Positions 49,461 through 61,957 of a stretch of DNA of 64,000 nt are shown piece by piece. The notes beneath the pieces are model-generated. The model did not search any database. It saw only the letters and a list, made by a program, of their open reading frames with translations, and had not been told where the DNA came from. The stretch is taken from NCBI RefSeq assembly GCF_051020985.1, contig NC_134999.1:7006001-7070000 (forward strand), read 5' to 3'. The DNA is from Nomia melanderi (lineage: Eukaryota; Arthropoda; Insecta; Hymenoptera; Halictidae). Within the stretch, counting starts at the first letter, position 1; each line of letters starts with the position of its first letter. The position numbers were made by a program, and so were the translations under genes.

Positions 49461-50290
49461 GTTTTGCACTTTGGAAACCTGGATTGTATAGTCTAAAGTA
49501 AATTTCGACCAAAAGTATCCCGACCTTCCCATCGGTCAGCCGGATGTAGCCTTGGTCCCTATGAGACCTCGTCCTGGAGTCCCATCACAGCTAAGTCAAA
49601 CGGCTCCCCCGACCTTCCTGGCAATTACGGCCGACGGAATCCAAGTTTTGCACTTTGGAAACCTGGATTGTATAGTCTAAGGTCAATTTCGACCAAAAGT
49701 ATCCCGACCTTCCCATCGGTCAGCCGGATGTAGCCTTGGACCCTATGAGACATCGTCCTGGAGTCACATCACTGCTAAGTCAAATGGCTACCCCCGACCT
49801 GCCTGGCAATTCTGCCCGACGGAATCCAAGTTTTGCACTTTGGAAACCTGGTTTGTATAGTCTAAAGTCATTTCCGACCAAAATTATCCAGACCTTCCCA
49901 TCGGTCAGCCGTATGTAGCCTTGGTCCCTATCAGATCTCGTCCTGGAGTCCCATCACTGCTAAGTCAAATGGCTACCCCCGACCTTCCTGGCAATTCTGG
50001 CCGACGGAATCCAAGTTTTCCACTTTGGAAACCTGGTTTGTATAGTCTAAAGTCAATTTCGACCAAAAGTATCCCGACCTTCCCATCTGTCAGCCGGATG
50101 TAGCCTTGGAACCTATGAGACCTCGTCCTGGAGTCCCATCACTGCTAAGTCAAATCACTACCTCCGACCTTCCTCGCAATTCTGCCCGACGGAATCCAAG
50201 TTTTGCACTTTGGAAACCTGGATTGTATAGCCTAAAGTCAATTTCGACCAGAAGTATCCAGACCTTCCCATCGGTCCGCCGGATGTAGCC

Positions 50291-50473
50291 TTGGTCTCTA
50301 TGAGACCTCGCCCAGGTGTCCAATTACTGCTAAGTCAAATGACTACCCCCGACCTTCATGGCAATTCTGCCCGACGGAATCCAAGTTTTCCACTTTGGCA
50401 ACCTGGTTTGTATAGTCTAAAGTCATTTTCGACCAAAAGTATCCCGAACTTCCCATTGGTCAGTCGGATGTAG
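50291..50473. repeat. Alternating-monomer duplicate, copy 1 (partner 50661-50843)
   Basis: CGGTCCGCCGG, TTGGTCTCTATGAGACC, CGCCCAGGTGTCCAATTAC and CCTTCATGGCAATTC recur 370 bp (two monomers) downstream, with a different monomer between them. Confidence 0.75.
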
Positions 50474-50660
50474 CCTTGGAACCTATGAGACCTCGTCCAG
50501 GAGACCCACCACTGCTAAGTCAAATGGCTGCACCCGACCTTCCTGGCAATTCTGGCCGACGGAATCCAAGTTTTCCACTTTGGCAACCTGGTTTGTATAG
50601 TCTAAAGTCATTTTCGACCAAAAGTATCCAGACCTTCCCATCGGTCCGCCGGATGTAGCC

Positions 50661-50843
50661 TTGGTCTCTATGAGACCTCGCCCAGGTGTCCAATTACTGC
50701 TAAGTCAAACGACTACCCCCGACCTTCATGGCAATTCTGCCCGACGGAATCCAAGTTTTCCACTTTGGAAACCTGGATTGTATAGTCTAAGGTCAATTTC
50801 GACCAAAAGTATCCCGACCTTCCCATCGGTCAGCCGGATGTAG
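50661..50843. repeat. Alternating-monomer duplicate, copy 2
   Basis: This is the second copy of the 50291 monomer, with AAACGACTACC in place of AAATGACTACC. It leads directly into the monomer disrupted at 50855-50870. Confidence 0.75.
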
Positions 50844-50854
50844 CCTTGGTCCCT

Positions 50855-50870
50855 TCATAGGGATATCATT
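50855..50870. other. Fold-back insertion inside a monomer (net +11 bp)
   Basis: The usual GGTCCCTATGAGATCTCG is replaced by GGTCCC, then TTCATAGGGATATCATT, then ATCTCG. The novel piece begins TCATAGGGA, which is the exact reverse complement of the TCCCTATGA normally present at this position. The phase between 50106 and 51226 is shifted accordingly (1120 bp for six monomers). This is the clearest non-monomer sequence in the window. A fold-back or template-switch event is the simplest reading. Confidence 0.75.
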
Positions 50871-51219
50871 ATCTCGTCCTCGCGTCCCATCACTGCTAAG
50901 TCAAATGGCTACCCCCGACATTCCTGGCAATTGTGGCCGACGGAATCCAGGTTTTCCACTTTGGCAACCTGGTTAGAATAGTCTAAACTCATTTTCCACC
51001 AAAAGTATCCCGACCTTCCCATCGGTCAGCCGGATATAGCCTTGGCCCCTATGAGACCTCGTCCTGGAGTCCCATCACTGCTAAGTCAAATGGCTCCCCC
51101 GACCTTCCTCGCTATTCCGGCCGACGGAATCCAAGTTTTCCACTTTGAAAACCTGGTTTGTATAGTCTAAAGTCAATTTCGACCAAAAGTATCCCGACCT
51201 TCCCATCTGTCAGCCGGAT

Positions 51220-51600
51220 GTAGCCTTGGAACCTATGAGACCTCGTCCTGGAGTCCCATCACTGCTAAGTCAAATCACTACCTCCGACCTTCCTCGCAAT
51301 TCTGCCCGACGGAATCCAAGTTTTGCACTTTGGAAACCTGGATTGTATAGCCTAAAGTCAATTTCGACCAGAAGTATCCAGACCTTCCCATCGGTCCGCC
51401 GGATGTAGCCTTGGTCCCTATGAGACCTCGTCCTGGAGTCCCATCACTGCTATGTCAAATGGCAGTTACCCCCGACATTCCTGTGTACTCTGCCCGACGG
51501 AATCCAAGTTTTCCACTTTGGAAACCTGGTTTGTATAGTCTAAAGTCAATTTCGACTAAAAGTATCCCGACCTTCCCATCGGTCAGCCGCATGTAGCCTT
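51220..51600. repeat. Duplicate of 50100-50300 joined to a 188-bp-type monomer
   Basis: The first part matches 50100 onwards at 1120 bp (CCTCCGACCTTCCTCGC, GTATAGCCTAAAG, GACCAGAAGTATCC). The next monomer (from about 51403) is the 188-bp type with GGCAGTTACCCCCGACATTC and TGTGTACTCTG, as at 1081. Confidence 0.75.
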
Positions 51601-52144
51601 GGTCCCAATGAGACATCGTCCTGGAGTCCCATCACTGCTAAGTCAAATGACTACCCCCGACCTTCCTGGCAATTCTGCCCGACGGAATCCAAGTTTTGTA
51701 CTTCGGAAACCTGGCTTGTATAGTCTAAAGTCAATTTCGACCAAAAGTATCCCGACCTTCCTATCGGTCAGCCGGATGTAGTCTTGGTCCCCATGAGACC
51801 TCTCCCTGGTGTCCAATCACTGCTAAGTCAAATGGCTACCCCCGACCAACCTGGCAATTCTGCCCGACGGAATCCAAGTTTTCCACTTTGGAAACCTGGT
51901 GTGTATAGTCTAAAGTCAATTTCGACCAAAAGTATCCCGAACTTCCCATCGGTCAGCCGGATGTAGCCTTGGAACCAATGAGACCTCGTCCTGGAGTCCC
52001 ATCACTGCCAAGTCAAATGGATAGCCCCGACCTTCCTGGCAATTCTGCCCGACGGAATCCAAGTTTTGCACTTTGGAAACCTGGATTGTATAGTCTAAAG
52101 TCATTATCGGCCAAAAGTATCCAGAGCTTCCCATCGGTCAGCCA

Positions 52145-52330
52145 GATGTAGCCTTGGTCCCTATGAGACCTAGTCCTGGACTCCCATCACAGCTAAGTCA
52201 AATGGCTACCCCCGTCCTTCCTGGCAATTCTGCCCTGACGGAATGCAAGTTTTGCACTTTGGAAACCTGGATTGTATAGTCGAAAGTCATTTTCGACCAA
52301 AAGTATCCAGACCTTCCCATCGGTCAGCCA
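52145..52330. repeat. 186-bp monomer tandem duplication, first copy
   Basis: GAGACCTAGTCCTGGACTCC occurs here and again 186 bp downstream. The two units share CCCGTCCTTCCTGG, CCTGACGGAATGCAAG and GTCGAAAGTC. The only difference noticed is ATTCTGCCC versus ATTCTACCC. The extra base is the T in CCCTGACGG. Confidence 0.8.
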
Positions 52331-52516
52331 GATGTAGCCTTGGTCCCTATGAGACCTAGTCCTGGACTCCCATCACAGCTAAGTCAAATGGCTACCCCCG
52401 TCCTTCCTGGCAATTCTACCCTGACGGAATGCAAGTTTTGCACTTTGGAAACCTGGATTGTATAGTCGAAAGTCATTTTCGACCAAAAGTATCCAGACCT
52501 TCCCATCGGTCGGCCG
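52331..52516. repeat. 186-bp monomer tandem duplication, second copy
   Basis: This is the adjacent near-perfect copy of 52145-52330. It then leads into a CGGTCGGCCGG, GGAACC monomer like those at 14400 and 27900. Confidence 0.8.
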
Positions 52517-53557
52517 GATGTAGCCTTGGAACCTATGAGACCTCGTCCTGGAGTCCCATCACTACTAAGTCAATTGGCTACCCCCGACCTTCCTGGCAAT
52601 TCTGCCCGACGGAATCCAAGTTTTGCACTTTGGAAACCTGGATTGTATATTCGAAAGTCACTTTCGACCAAAAGTATCCCGACCTTCCCATCGGTCAGCC
52701 GGATGTAGCCTTGGTCCCTATGAGACCTCGTCCTGGAGTCCCATCACAGCAAAGTCAAATGACTACCCCGACCTTCCTGGCAATTCCGGCCGACGGAATC
52801 CAAGTTTTGCACTTTGGAAACCTGGATTGTATAGTCTAAAGTCAATTTCGACCAAAAGTATCCCGAACTTCCCACGGGTCAGCCGGATGTAGGCTTCGTC
52901 CCTATGAGACATCGTCGTGGAGTCCCATCACTGCTAAGTCAAATGGCTACCCCCGACCTTCCTGGCAATTCTGCCCGACGGAATCCAAGTTTTGCACTTT
53001 GGAAACCTGGATTGTATAGTCTAAAGTCAATTTCGACCAAAAGTATCCCGACCTTCCCATCGGTCAGCCGGATGTAGCCTTGGAACCTATGAGACCTCGT
53101 CCTGGAGTCCCATCACTGCTAAGTCAAATGACTACCCCCGACCTTCCTGGCAATTCTGCCCTGACGGAATGCAAGTTTTGCACTTTGGAAACCTGGATTG
53201 TATAGTCGAAGGTCAATTTCGACCAAAAGTATCCCGACCTTCTCATCGGTCAGGCGGATGTAGCCTTGGCCCCTATGAGACCTCGTCCTGGAGTCCCATC
53301 ACAGCTAAGTCAAATGACTCCCCCGACCTTCCTGGCAATTCCGGCCGACGGAATCCAAGTTTTCCACTTTGGCAACCTGTTTTGTATAGTCTAAAGTCAA
53401 TTTCGACCAAAAGTATCCCGACCTTCCCATCGGTCAGCCGGATGTAGCCTTCGTCCCTATGAGACATCGTCCTGGAGTCCCATCACTGCTAAGTCAAATG
53501 GCTACCCCCGACCTTAGTGACAATTCTGCCCGACGGAATCCAAGTTTTGCACTTTGG

Positions 53558-53778
53558 AAACCTGGATTGTATTGTCTAAAGTCATTTTCGGCCAAAAGTA
53601 TCCAGAGCTTCCCATCGGTCAGCCAGATGTAGCCTTGGTCCCTATGAGACCTCGTCCTGGACTCCCATCACAGATAAGTCAAATGGCTACCCCCGACCTT
53701 CCTGGCAATTCTGCCCTGACGGAATGCAAGTTTTGCACTTTGGAAACCTGGACTGTATAGTCGAAGGTCATTTTCGAC
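53558..53778. repeat. Segment shared with 6570-6790
   Basis: The linked variants TTTTCGGCC, CAGAGCTTCCC, CAGCCAGATG and CACAGATAAG recur at an offset of 46988 bp. This ties the right region to the left region rather than to the HOR core. Confidence 0.7.
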
Positions 53779-53999
53779 CAAAAGTATCCCGACCTTCCCA
53801 TCGGTCAGCCGGATGTAGCATTGGTCCCTATGAGTCCCCGTCCCGGAGTCCCATCACAGCTAAGTCAAATGGCTCCCCCGACCTTCCTCGCTATTCCGGC
53901 CGACGGAATTCAATTTTTCCACTTTGAAAACCTGGTTTGTATAGTCTAAAGTCACTTTCGACCAAAAGTATCCCGACCTTCCCATCGGTCAGCCGGATG

Positions 54000-55055
54000 T
54001 AGCCTTGGTCCCTATGAGACCTCGTCCTGGAGTCCCATCACTACTAAGTCAAATGGATACCCCCGAACTTCCAGGCAGCTCTGCCCGACGGAATCCAAGT
54101 TTTCCACTTTGGAAACCTGGATTGTATAGTCTAACGTCAATTTCGACCAAAAGTATCCCGACCTTCCCATCGGTCAGCCGGATGTAGCCTTGGTCCCTAT
54201 GAGACCTCGCCCACGTGTCCAATCACTGCTAACTCGAATGGCTTCCCCCGACCTTCCTGGCAATTCCGGCCGACGGAATCCAAGTTTTCCACTTTGGAAA
54301 CCTGGTTTGTATAGTCTAAAGTCAATTTCGACTAAAAGTATCCCGTCCCACCCATCGGTCAGCCGTATGTATCCTTGGTCCCTATGAGACCTTGCCCTGG
54401 TGTCCAATCACTGCTAAGTCAAATGGCTACCCCCGACCTTCCTGGCAATTCTGGCCGACGGAATCCAAGTTTTCCACTTTGGAAACCTGTATTGTTTAGT
54501 CTAAAGCCAATTTCGACAAAAAGTATCCAGACCTGCCCATCGGTCAGCCGGATGTAGCCTTGGTCCCTATGAGACCTCGCCCTGGTGTCCAATCACTGCT
54601 AAGTCAAATGACTACCCCCGACCTTCCTGGCAATTCCGGCCGACGGAGTCCAAGTTTTCCACTTTGGGCACCTGGTTTGTATAGTCTAAAGTCAATTTCG
54701 ACCAAAAGTATCCTGAACTTCCCACGGGTCAGCCGGATGTAGGCTTCGTCCCTATGAGACATCGTCGTGGAGTCCAATCACTGCTAATTCAAATTGCTAC
54801 CCCCGACCTTCCTGGCAATTCTGCCCGACGGAATCCAAGTTTTCCACTTTGGCAACCTCGTTTGTATAGTCTAAAGTCATTTTCGACCAAAAGTATCCAG
54901 GCCTTCCCATCGGTCAGCCGGATGTAGCCTTGGTCCCTATGAGACCTCTCCCTGGTGTCCAATCACCGCTAAGTCGAATGGCTTCCCCCGACCTTCCTGG
55001 CAATTTTGGCCGACGGAATCCAAGTTTTCCACTTTGGCAACCTGGTTTGTATAGT
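54000..55055. repeat. Unhomogenised relative of part of the HOR
   Basis: The stretch 54480-55050 matches 28387-28957 at 26093 bp (141 monomers). Upstream of that, 54173-54300 matches 28265-28392 at 25908 bp, one monomer less. So two separate monomers here (from about 54180 and 54365) correspond to one hybrid monomer in all four HOR copies. Confidence 0.75.
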
Positions 55056-57439
55056 CTAAAGTCATTTTCGACCAAAAGTATCCAGACCTTCCCATCGGTC
55101 AGCCGGATGTTGCCTTGGTCCCTATGAGATCTCGTCCTGGAGTCCCATCACTGCTAAATCAAATGGCTACCCCCGTCCTTCCTGACAATTCTGCCCCGAT
55201 GGAATGCCAGTTTTGCTCTTTGGAAACCTGGATTGTATAGTCTAAAGTCATTTTCGACCAAAAGTATCCAGACCTTCCCATCGGTCAGCCGGATGTTGCC
55301 TTGGTCCCTATGAGACCTAGTCCTGGAGTGCTATCACTGCTAAGTCAAATGGCTTCCCCCGACCTTCCTGGCAATTCTGCCCGACGGAGTCCAAGTTTTC
55401 CACTTTGGGAACCTGGATTGTATAGTCTAAAGTCAATTTCGACCATAAGAATCCCGACCCTCCCATCAGTCAGCCGGATGTAGCCTTGGTCCCTATGAGA
55501 CCTCTCACTGGTGTCCAATCACTGCTAAGTCGAATGGCTTCCCCCGACCTTCCTGGCAATTCTGGCAGACGGAATCCACGTTTTCCACTTTGGCAACCTG
55601 GTTTGTATAGTCTAAAGTCATTTCCGACCAAAAGTATCCAGACCTTCCCATCGGTCAGCCGGATGTAGCCTCCGTCCCTATGAGACATGGTCCTGGAGTC
55701 CCATCAATGCTAAGTCAAATGGCTACCCCCAACCTTCCTGGCAATTCCGGCCGACGGAATCCAAGTTTTCCACTTTGGAAACCTGGTTTGTATAGTCTAA
55801 AGTCAATTTCGACCAAAAGTATCCAGACCCTCCCATCGGTCAGCCGGATGTAGCCTTGGTCCCTATGAGACCTCTCCCTGGTGTCCAATCACTGCTAAGT
55901 CAAATGACTACCCCCGACATTCATCGCAATTCTGCCCTACGGAATCCAAGTTTTCCACTTTGGAAACCAGGTGTGTATAGTCTAAAGTCAATTTCGACCA
56001 AAAGTATCCCGACCCTCCCATCGGTCAGGCGGATGTAGCCTTCGTCCCTATGAGACATCGTCGCGGAGTCCCATCACTGCTAAGTCAAATGGCCACCCAC
56101 GACCTTCCTGGCAATTCTGCCCGACGGAATCCAAGTTATGCACTTTGGAAACCTGGTTTGTATAGTCTAAAGTCAATTTCGACCAAAAGTATCCCGACCC
56201 TCCCATCGGACAGGCGGATGTAGCCTTGGAACCTATGAGACCTCGTCCTGGAGTCCCATTACTGCTAAGTCAAATGACTACACCCGACCTTCCTGGCAAT
56301 TCTGCCCCGACGGAATGCAAGTGTTGCACATTGGAAACCTGGATTGTATAGTCTAAAGTCAATTTCGACCGAAAGTATCCCGACCTTCCCATCGGTCAGC
56401 CGGATGTAGCCTTGGTCCCTATGAGAACTCGTCCTGCAGTCCCATCACAGCTGAGTCAAACTGCTCCCCCGACCTTCCTGGCAATTCTGCCCGACGGAGT
56501 CCAAGTTTTCCACTTTGGCAATCTGGTTTGTATAGTCTAAAGTCATTTTCGACCAAAAGTATTCAGACCTTCCCATCTGTCAGCCGGATGTAGCCTTGGT
56601 CCCTATGAGACCTCGCCCAGGTGTCCAATCACTGCTAAGTCAAATGCCTACCCACGACCTTCCTGGCAATTCTGGCCGACGGAATCCAAGTTTTCCACTT
56701 TGGAAACCTGGATTGTTTAGTCTAAAGTCAGTTTCGACCAAAAGTATCCCGACCTTCCCATCGGTCAGCCGGATGTAGCCTTCGTCCCTATGAGACATCG
56801 TCCTGGAGTCCCATCACAGCTAAGTCAAATGGCTCCCCCGAGCTTCCTCGCAATTCCGGCCGACGGAATCCAAGTTTTCCACTTTGAAAACCTGGTTTGT
56901 ATAGTCTAAAGTCAATTTCGACCAAAAGTATCCTGACCTTCCCATCGGTCAGCCGGATGTAGCCTTGGTCCCTATGAGATCTCGTCCTGGAGTCCCATCA
57001 CAGATAATTCAAGTGGCTCCCCCGAGCTTCCGGGCAACTCTGCCCGACGGAATCCAAGTTTTGCACTTTGGAAACCTGGTTTGTATAGTCTAAAGTCAAT
57101 TTCGACCAAAAGTATACCGACCTTCCCATCTGTCAGCCGGATGTAGCCTTGGATCCTGAGACCTCGTCCTGGAGTCCCAGCACTGCTAAGTCAAATGACT
57201 ACCACCGACCTTCCTGGCAATTCTGGCCGACGGAATCCAAGTTTTCCACTTTGGAAACCTGGAATGTATAGTCTAAGGTCAATTTCGACCAAAAGTATCC
57301 CGACCTTCCCATCGCTCAGCCGGATGTAGCCTTGGAACCTATGAGACCTCTTCCTGGAGTACCATCACTGCTCATTCAAGTGACTACCCCCGACCGTCCT
57401 GGCAATTCTGCCCGACGGAGTCCAAGTTTTCCACTTTGG

Positions 57440-57660
57440 GAACCTGGATTGTATAGTCTAAAGTCTATTTCGACTAAAAGTATCCCGACCATCCCATCGG
57501 TCAGCCGGATGTAGCCTTGGTCCCTATGAGACCTCGTCCAGGAGTCCCATCACAGCTATATCAAATGGCAGCTACCCCCGACATTCCTGGCTACTCTGCC
57601 CGACGGAATCCAAGATTCCACTTTGAAAACCTGATTTCTATAGTCTAAAGTCAATTTCGA
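57440..57660. repeat. Segment shared with 59287-59507
   Basis: GTCTATTTCGACTAAAAG, GACCATCCCATCGG, CGTCCAGGAGTCCC, the GGCAGCTACC-like insert form, CTGGCTACTCTG and AAGATTCCACTTTG are shared at about 1847 bp (10 monomers). Confidence 0.75.
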
Positions 57661-59286
57661 CCAAAAGTATTCCGACCTTCCCATCGGTCAGCCGGATGTA
57701 GCCTTGGTCCCTATGAGACCTCGACCTGGTGTCCAATCACTGCTAAGTCAAATGGCTACCCCCGACCTTCCTGGCAATTCTGCCCGACGGAATCCAAGTT
57801 TTGTACTTTGGAAACCTGGACGGTATTGTCTAAAGTCAATTTCGACCAAAAGTAACCCGACCTTCTCATCGGTCAGCCGGATGTAGCCTTGTTCCTATGA
57901 GACCTCGTCCTGGAGTCCCATTACTGCTAAGTCAAATGACTACACCCGACCTTCCTGGCAATTCTGCCCCGACGGAATGCAAGTTTTGCACATTGGAAAC
58001 CTGGATTGTATAGTCTAAAGTCAATTTCGACGAAAAGTATCCCGACCATCCCATCGGTCAGCCGGATGTAGCCTTGGTCCCTATGAGAACTCGCCCTGCA
58101 GTCCCATCACAGCTGATTCAAACGGCTCCCCCGACCTTCCTGGCAATTCTGGCCGGCGGAATACAAGTTTTCCACTTTGGAAACATGGTTTGTATGGCCT
58201 AAAGTCATTTTCGACCAAAAGTATCCCGACCCTCCCATCGGACAGGCGGATGTAGCCTCGGAACCTGAGACTTCGTCCTGGAGTCCCGTCACTGCTTAGT
58301 CAAATGACTACCCCCGACCTTCCTGACAATTCTGCCCGACGGAGTCCAAGTTTTCCACTTTGTAAACCTGGTTTGTATAGTCTAAAGTCAATTTCGACAA
58401 AAAGTATCCCGACCTTCCCATCGGTCAGCCGGATGTAGCCTTGGAACCTATGAGACCTGGTCCTGGAGACCCATCACTGCTAAATCAAATCACTACCCCC
58501 GACCTTCCTGGCAATTCCGGCCGACGGAATCAGTTTTCCACTTTGGAAACCTGGTTTGTATAGTCTAAAGTCAATTTCGACCAAAAGTATCCCGACCTTC
58601 CCATCGGTCAGCCGGATGTAGCATTGGTCCCTATGAGACCTCGTCCTGGAGTCCCATTACTGCTAAGTCAAATGGCTTCCCCCGACCTTCCTGGCAATTC
58701 CGGCCGACGGAATCCAAGTTTTCCACTTTGGAAACCTGGTTTGTATAGTCTAAAGTCTATTTCGACTAAAAGTATCCCGACCATCCCATCGGTCAGCCGG
58801 ATGTAGCCTTGGTCCCTATGAGACATCGTCCTGGAGTCACATCACTGCTAAGTCAAATTGCTACCCCCGACCTTCCTGGCAATTCTGCCCGACGGAATCC
58901 AAGTTTTCCACTTTGGAAACCTGGTTTGTATAGTCTAAAGTCGATTTGGACCAAAAGTATCCCGACGTTCCCATCGGTCAGGCGGATGTAGCCTCCGTCC
59001 CTATGAGACATGGTCCTGGAGTCCCATCAATGCTAAGTCAAATGGCTACCCCCGACCTTCCTGGCAATTCCAGCCGACGGAATCCAAGTTTTCCACTTTG
59101 GAAACCTGGTTTGTATAGTCTACAGTCATTTTCGACCAAAAGTATCCCGACCTTCCCATCGGTCAGCCGGATGTAGCCTTGGTCCCTATGAGACCTCGTC
59201 CTGGAGTGCTATCACTGCTAAGTCAAATGGCTTCCCCCGACCTTCCTGGCAATTCTGCCCGACGGAGTCCAAGTTTTCCACTTTGG

Positions 59287-59507
59287 GAACCTGGATTGTA
59301 TAGTCTAAAGTCTATTTCGACTAAAAGTATCCCGACCATCCCATCGGTCAGCCGGATGTAGCCTTGGTCCCTATGAGACCTCGTCCAGGAGTCCCATCAC
59401 AGCTATGTCAAATGACAGCTACCCCCGTCATTCCTGGCTACTCTGCCCGACGGAATCCAAGATTCCACTTTGAAAACCAGATTTCTATAGTCTAAAGTCA
59501 ATTTCGA
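59287..59507. repeat. Partner of 57440-57660
   Basis: It has the same variant set, with ATGACAGCTACC and CCCGTCATTCC as private differences. Confidence 0.75.
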
Positions 59508-59589
59508 CCAAAAGTATCCCGACCTTACCATCGGTCAGCCGGATGTAGCCTTCGTCCCTATGAGACCTCATCCTGGAGTCCCATCACTG

Positions 59590-60480
59590 CTAAGTCAAAT
59601 GGCTTCCCTCGACCTTCCTGGCAATTCCGGCCGACGGAATCCAAGTTTTCCACTTTGGAAACCTGGTTTGTATAGTCAAAAGTCAATTTCGACTAAAAGT
59701 AACCCGAACAACCCATCGGTCAGCCGGATGTAGCCTTGGAACCTGAGACCTCGTCCTGGAGTCCCATCACTGCTAAGTCAAATGAATACCCCCGACCTTC
59801 CTGGCAATTCTGCCCGACGGAGTCCACGTTTTCCACTTTGGAAACTTGGTTTGTATAGTCTAAAGTCAATTTCGACCAAAAGTATCCCGACCTTCCCATC
59901 GGTCAGCCGGATGTCGCCTTGGACCCTATGAGACCTCGCCCTGGTGTCCAATCACTGCTGAGTCAAATGACTACCCCCGACCTTCCTGGCAATTCTGCCC
60001 GACGGAATCCAAGTTTTCCACTTTGGCAACCTGGTTTGTATAGTCTAAAGTCATTTTCGACCAAAAGTATCCCGACCTTCCCATCGGTCAGCCCGATGTA
60101 GCCTTGGTCCCTATAAGTCCTCGTCCTGGAGTGCTATCACTGCTAAGTCAAATGGCTTCCCCCGACCTTCCTGGCAATTCTGCCAGACGGAGTCCAAGTT
60201 TTCCACTTTGGGAACCTGGATTGTATAGTCTAAAGTCTATTTCGACTAAAAGTATCCCGACCATCCCATCCGTCAGCCGGATGTAGCCTTGGTCCCTATG
60301 AGACCTCGCCCTGGAGTCCAATCACTGCTAAGTCAAATGGCTACCACCGACCTTCCTGGCAATTCTGGCCGACGGAATCCAAGTTTTCCACTTTGGAAAC
60401 CTGGAATGTATAGTCTAAGGTCAATTTCGACCAAAAGTATCCCGACCTTCCCATCAGTTAGCCGGATGTAGCCTTGGTCC
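59590..60480. repeat. Eight-monomer-spaced duplication, copy 1
   Basis: Five consecutive monomers match 61067-61957 at 1477 bp (8 monomers). Markers include GGCTTCCCTCGACC, GGAACCTGAGACC (TA missing), CACTGCTGAGTC, CAGCCCGATG, CCCTATAAGTCC, GGAGTGCTATCAC, CCCATCCGTCAGCC and CATCAGTTAGCC. Confidence 0.8.
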
Positions 60481-61066
60481 CTATGAGACCTCGTCCTGGA
60501 GTACCATCACAGCTAAGTCAAATGGCTCCCCCGACCTTCCTGGCAATTCCGGCCGACGGAATCCAAGTTTTCCACTTTGGAAACCTGGATTGTATAGTCT
60601 AAAGTCAATTTCGACCAAAAGTATCCCGAACTTCCCATCGGTCAGCCGGATGTAGCCCTGGAACCTATGAGACCTCGTCCTGGAGTCCCATCACTGCTAA
60701 GTCAAGTGACTACCCCCGACAGTCCTGGCAATTCTGCCCGACGGAATCCACGGTTTGAACTTTGGAAACCTGTACTGTATAGTCTAAAGTCAATTTCGAC
60801 CAAAAGTATCCCGACCTTCCCATCGGTCAGCCGGATGTAGCCTTGGTCCCTATGAGACCTCGCCCTGGTGTCCAATCACTGCTAAGTCAAATGGCTACCC
60901 ACGACCTTCCTGGCAATTCTGCCCGACGGAATCCAAGTTATGCACTTTGGAAACCTGGTTTGAATAGTCTAAAGTCAATTTCGACCAAAAGTATCCCGAC
61001 CCTCCCATCGGACAGGCGGATGTAGCCTTGGAACCTATGAGACCTCGTCCTGGAGTGCTATCACTG

Positions 61067-61957
61067 CTAAGTCAAATGGCTTCCCTCGACCTTCCTGGCA
61101 ATTCCGACCGACGGAATCCAAGTTTTCCACTTTGGAAACCTGGTTTGTATAGTCAAAAGTCAATTTCGAATAAAAGTATCCCGAACTTCCCATCGGTCAG
61201 CCGGATGTAGCCTTGGAACCTGAGACCTCGTCCTGGAGTCCCATCACTGCTAAGTCAAATGACTACCCCCGACCTTCCTGGCAATTCTGCCCGACGGAGT
61301 CCACGTTTTCCACTTTGGAAACCTGGTTTGTATAGTCTAAAGTCAATTTCGACCAAAAGTAGCCCGACCTTCCCATCGGTCAGCCGGATGTCGCCTTGGA
61401 CCCTATGAGACCTCGCCCTGGTGTCCAATCACTGCTGAGTCAAATGACTACCCCCGACCTTCCTGGCAATTCTGCCCGACGGAATCCAAGTTTTCCACTT
61501 TGGCAACCTGGTTTGTATAGTCTAAAGTCATTTTCGACCAAAAGTATCCCGACCTTCCCATCGGTCAGCCCGATGTAGCCTTGGTCCCTATAAGTCCTCG
61601 TCCTGGAGTGCTATCACTGCTAAGTCAAATGGCTTCCCCCGACCTTCCTGGCAATTCTGCCAGACGGAGTCCAAGTTTTCCACTTTGGGAACCTGGATTG
61701 TATAGTCTAAAGTCTATTTCGACTAAAAGTATCCCGACCATCCCATCCGTCAGCCGGATGTAGCCTTGGTCCCTATGAGACCTCGCCCTGGAGTCCAATC
61801 ACTGCTAAGTCAAATGGCTACCACCGACCTTCCTGGCAATTCTGGCCGACGGAATCCAAGTTTTCCACTTTGGAAACCTGGAATGTATAGTCTAAGGTCA
61901 ATTTCGACCAAAAGTATCCCGACCTTCCCATCAGTTAGCCGGATGTAGCCTTGGTCC
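61067..61957. repeat. Eight-monomer-spaced duplication, copy 2
   Basis: This is the partner of 59590-60480. Differences include CCGACCGACGG versus CCGGCCGACGG and GTAGCCCGACC versus GTATCCCGACC. The three monomers between the copies do not continue the match. Confidence 0.8.

Noticed and set aside
50830..50890. Transposable element insertion at the phase break
   Set aside because: Only 16 novel bases (net +11) are present, and nine are the reverse complement of the local sequence. There is no target-site duplication or element end.
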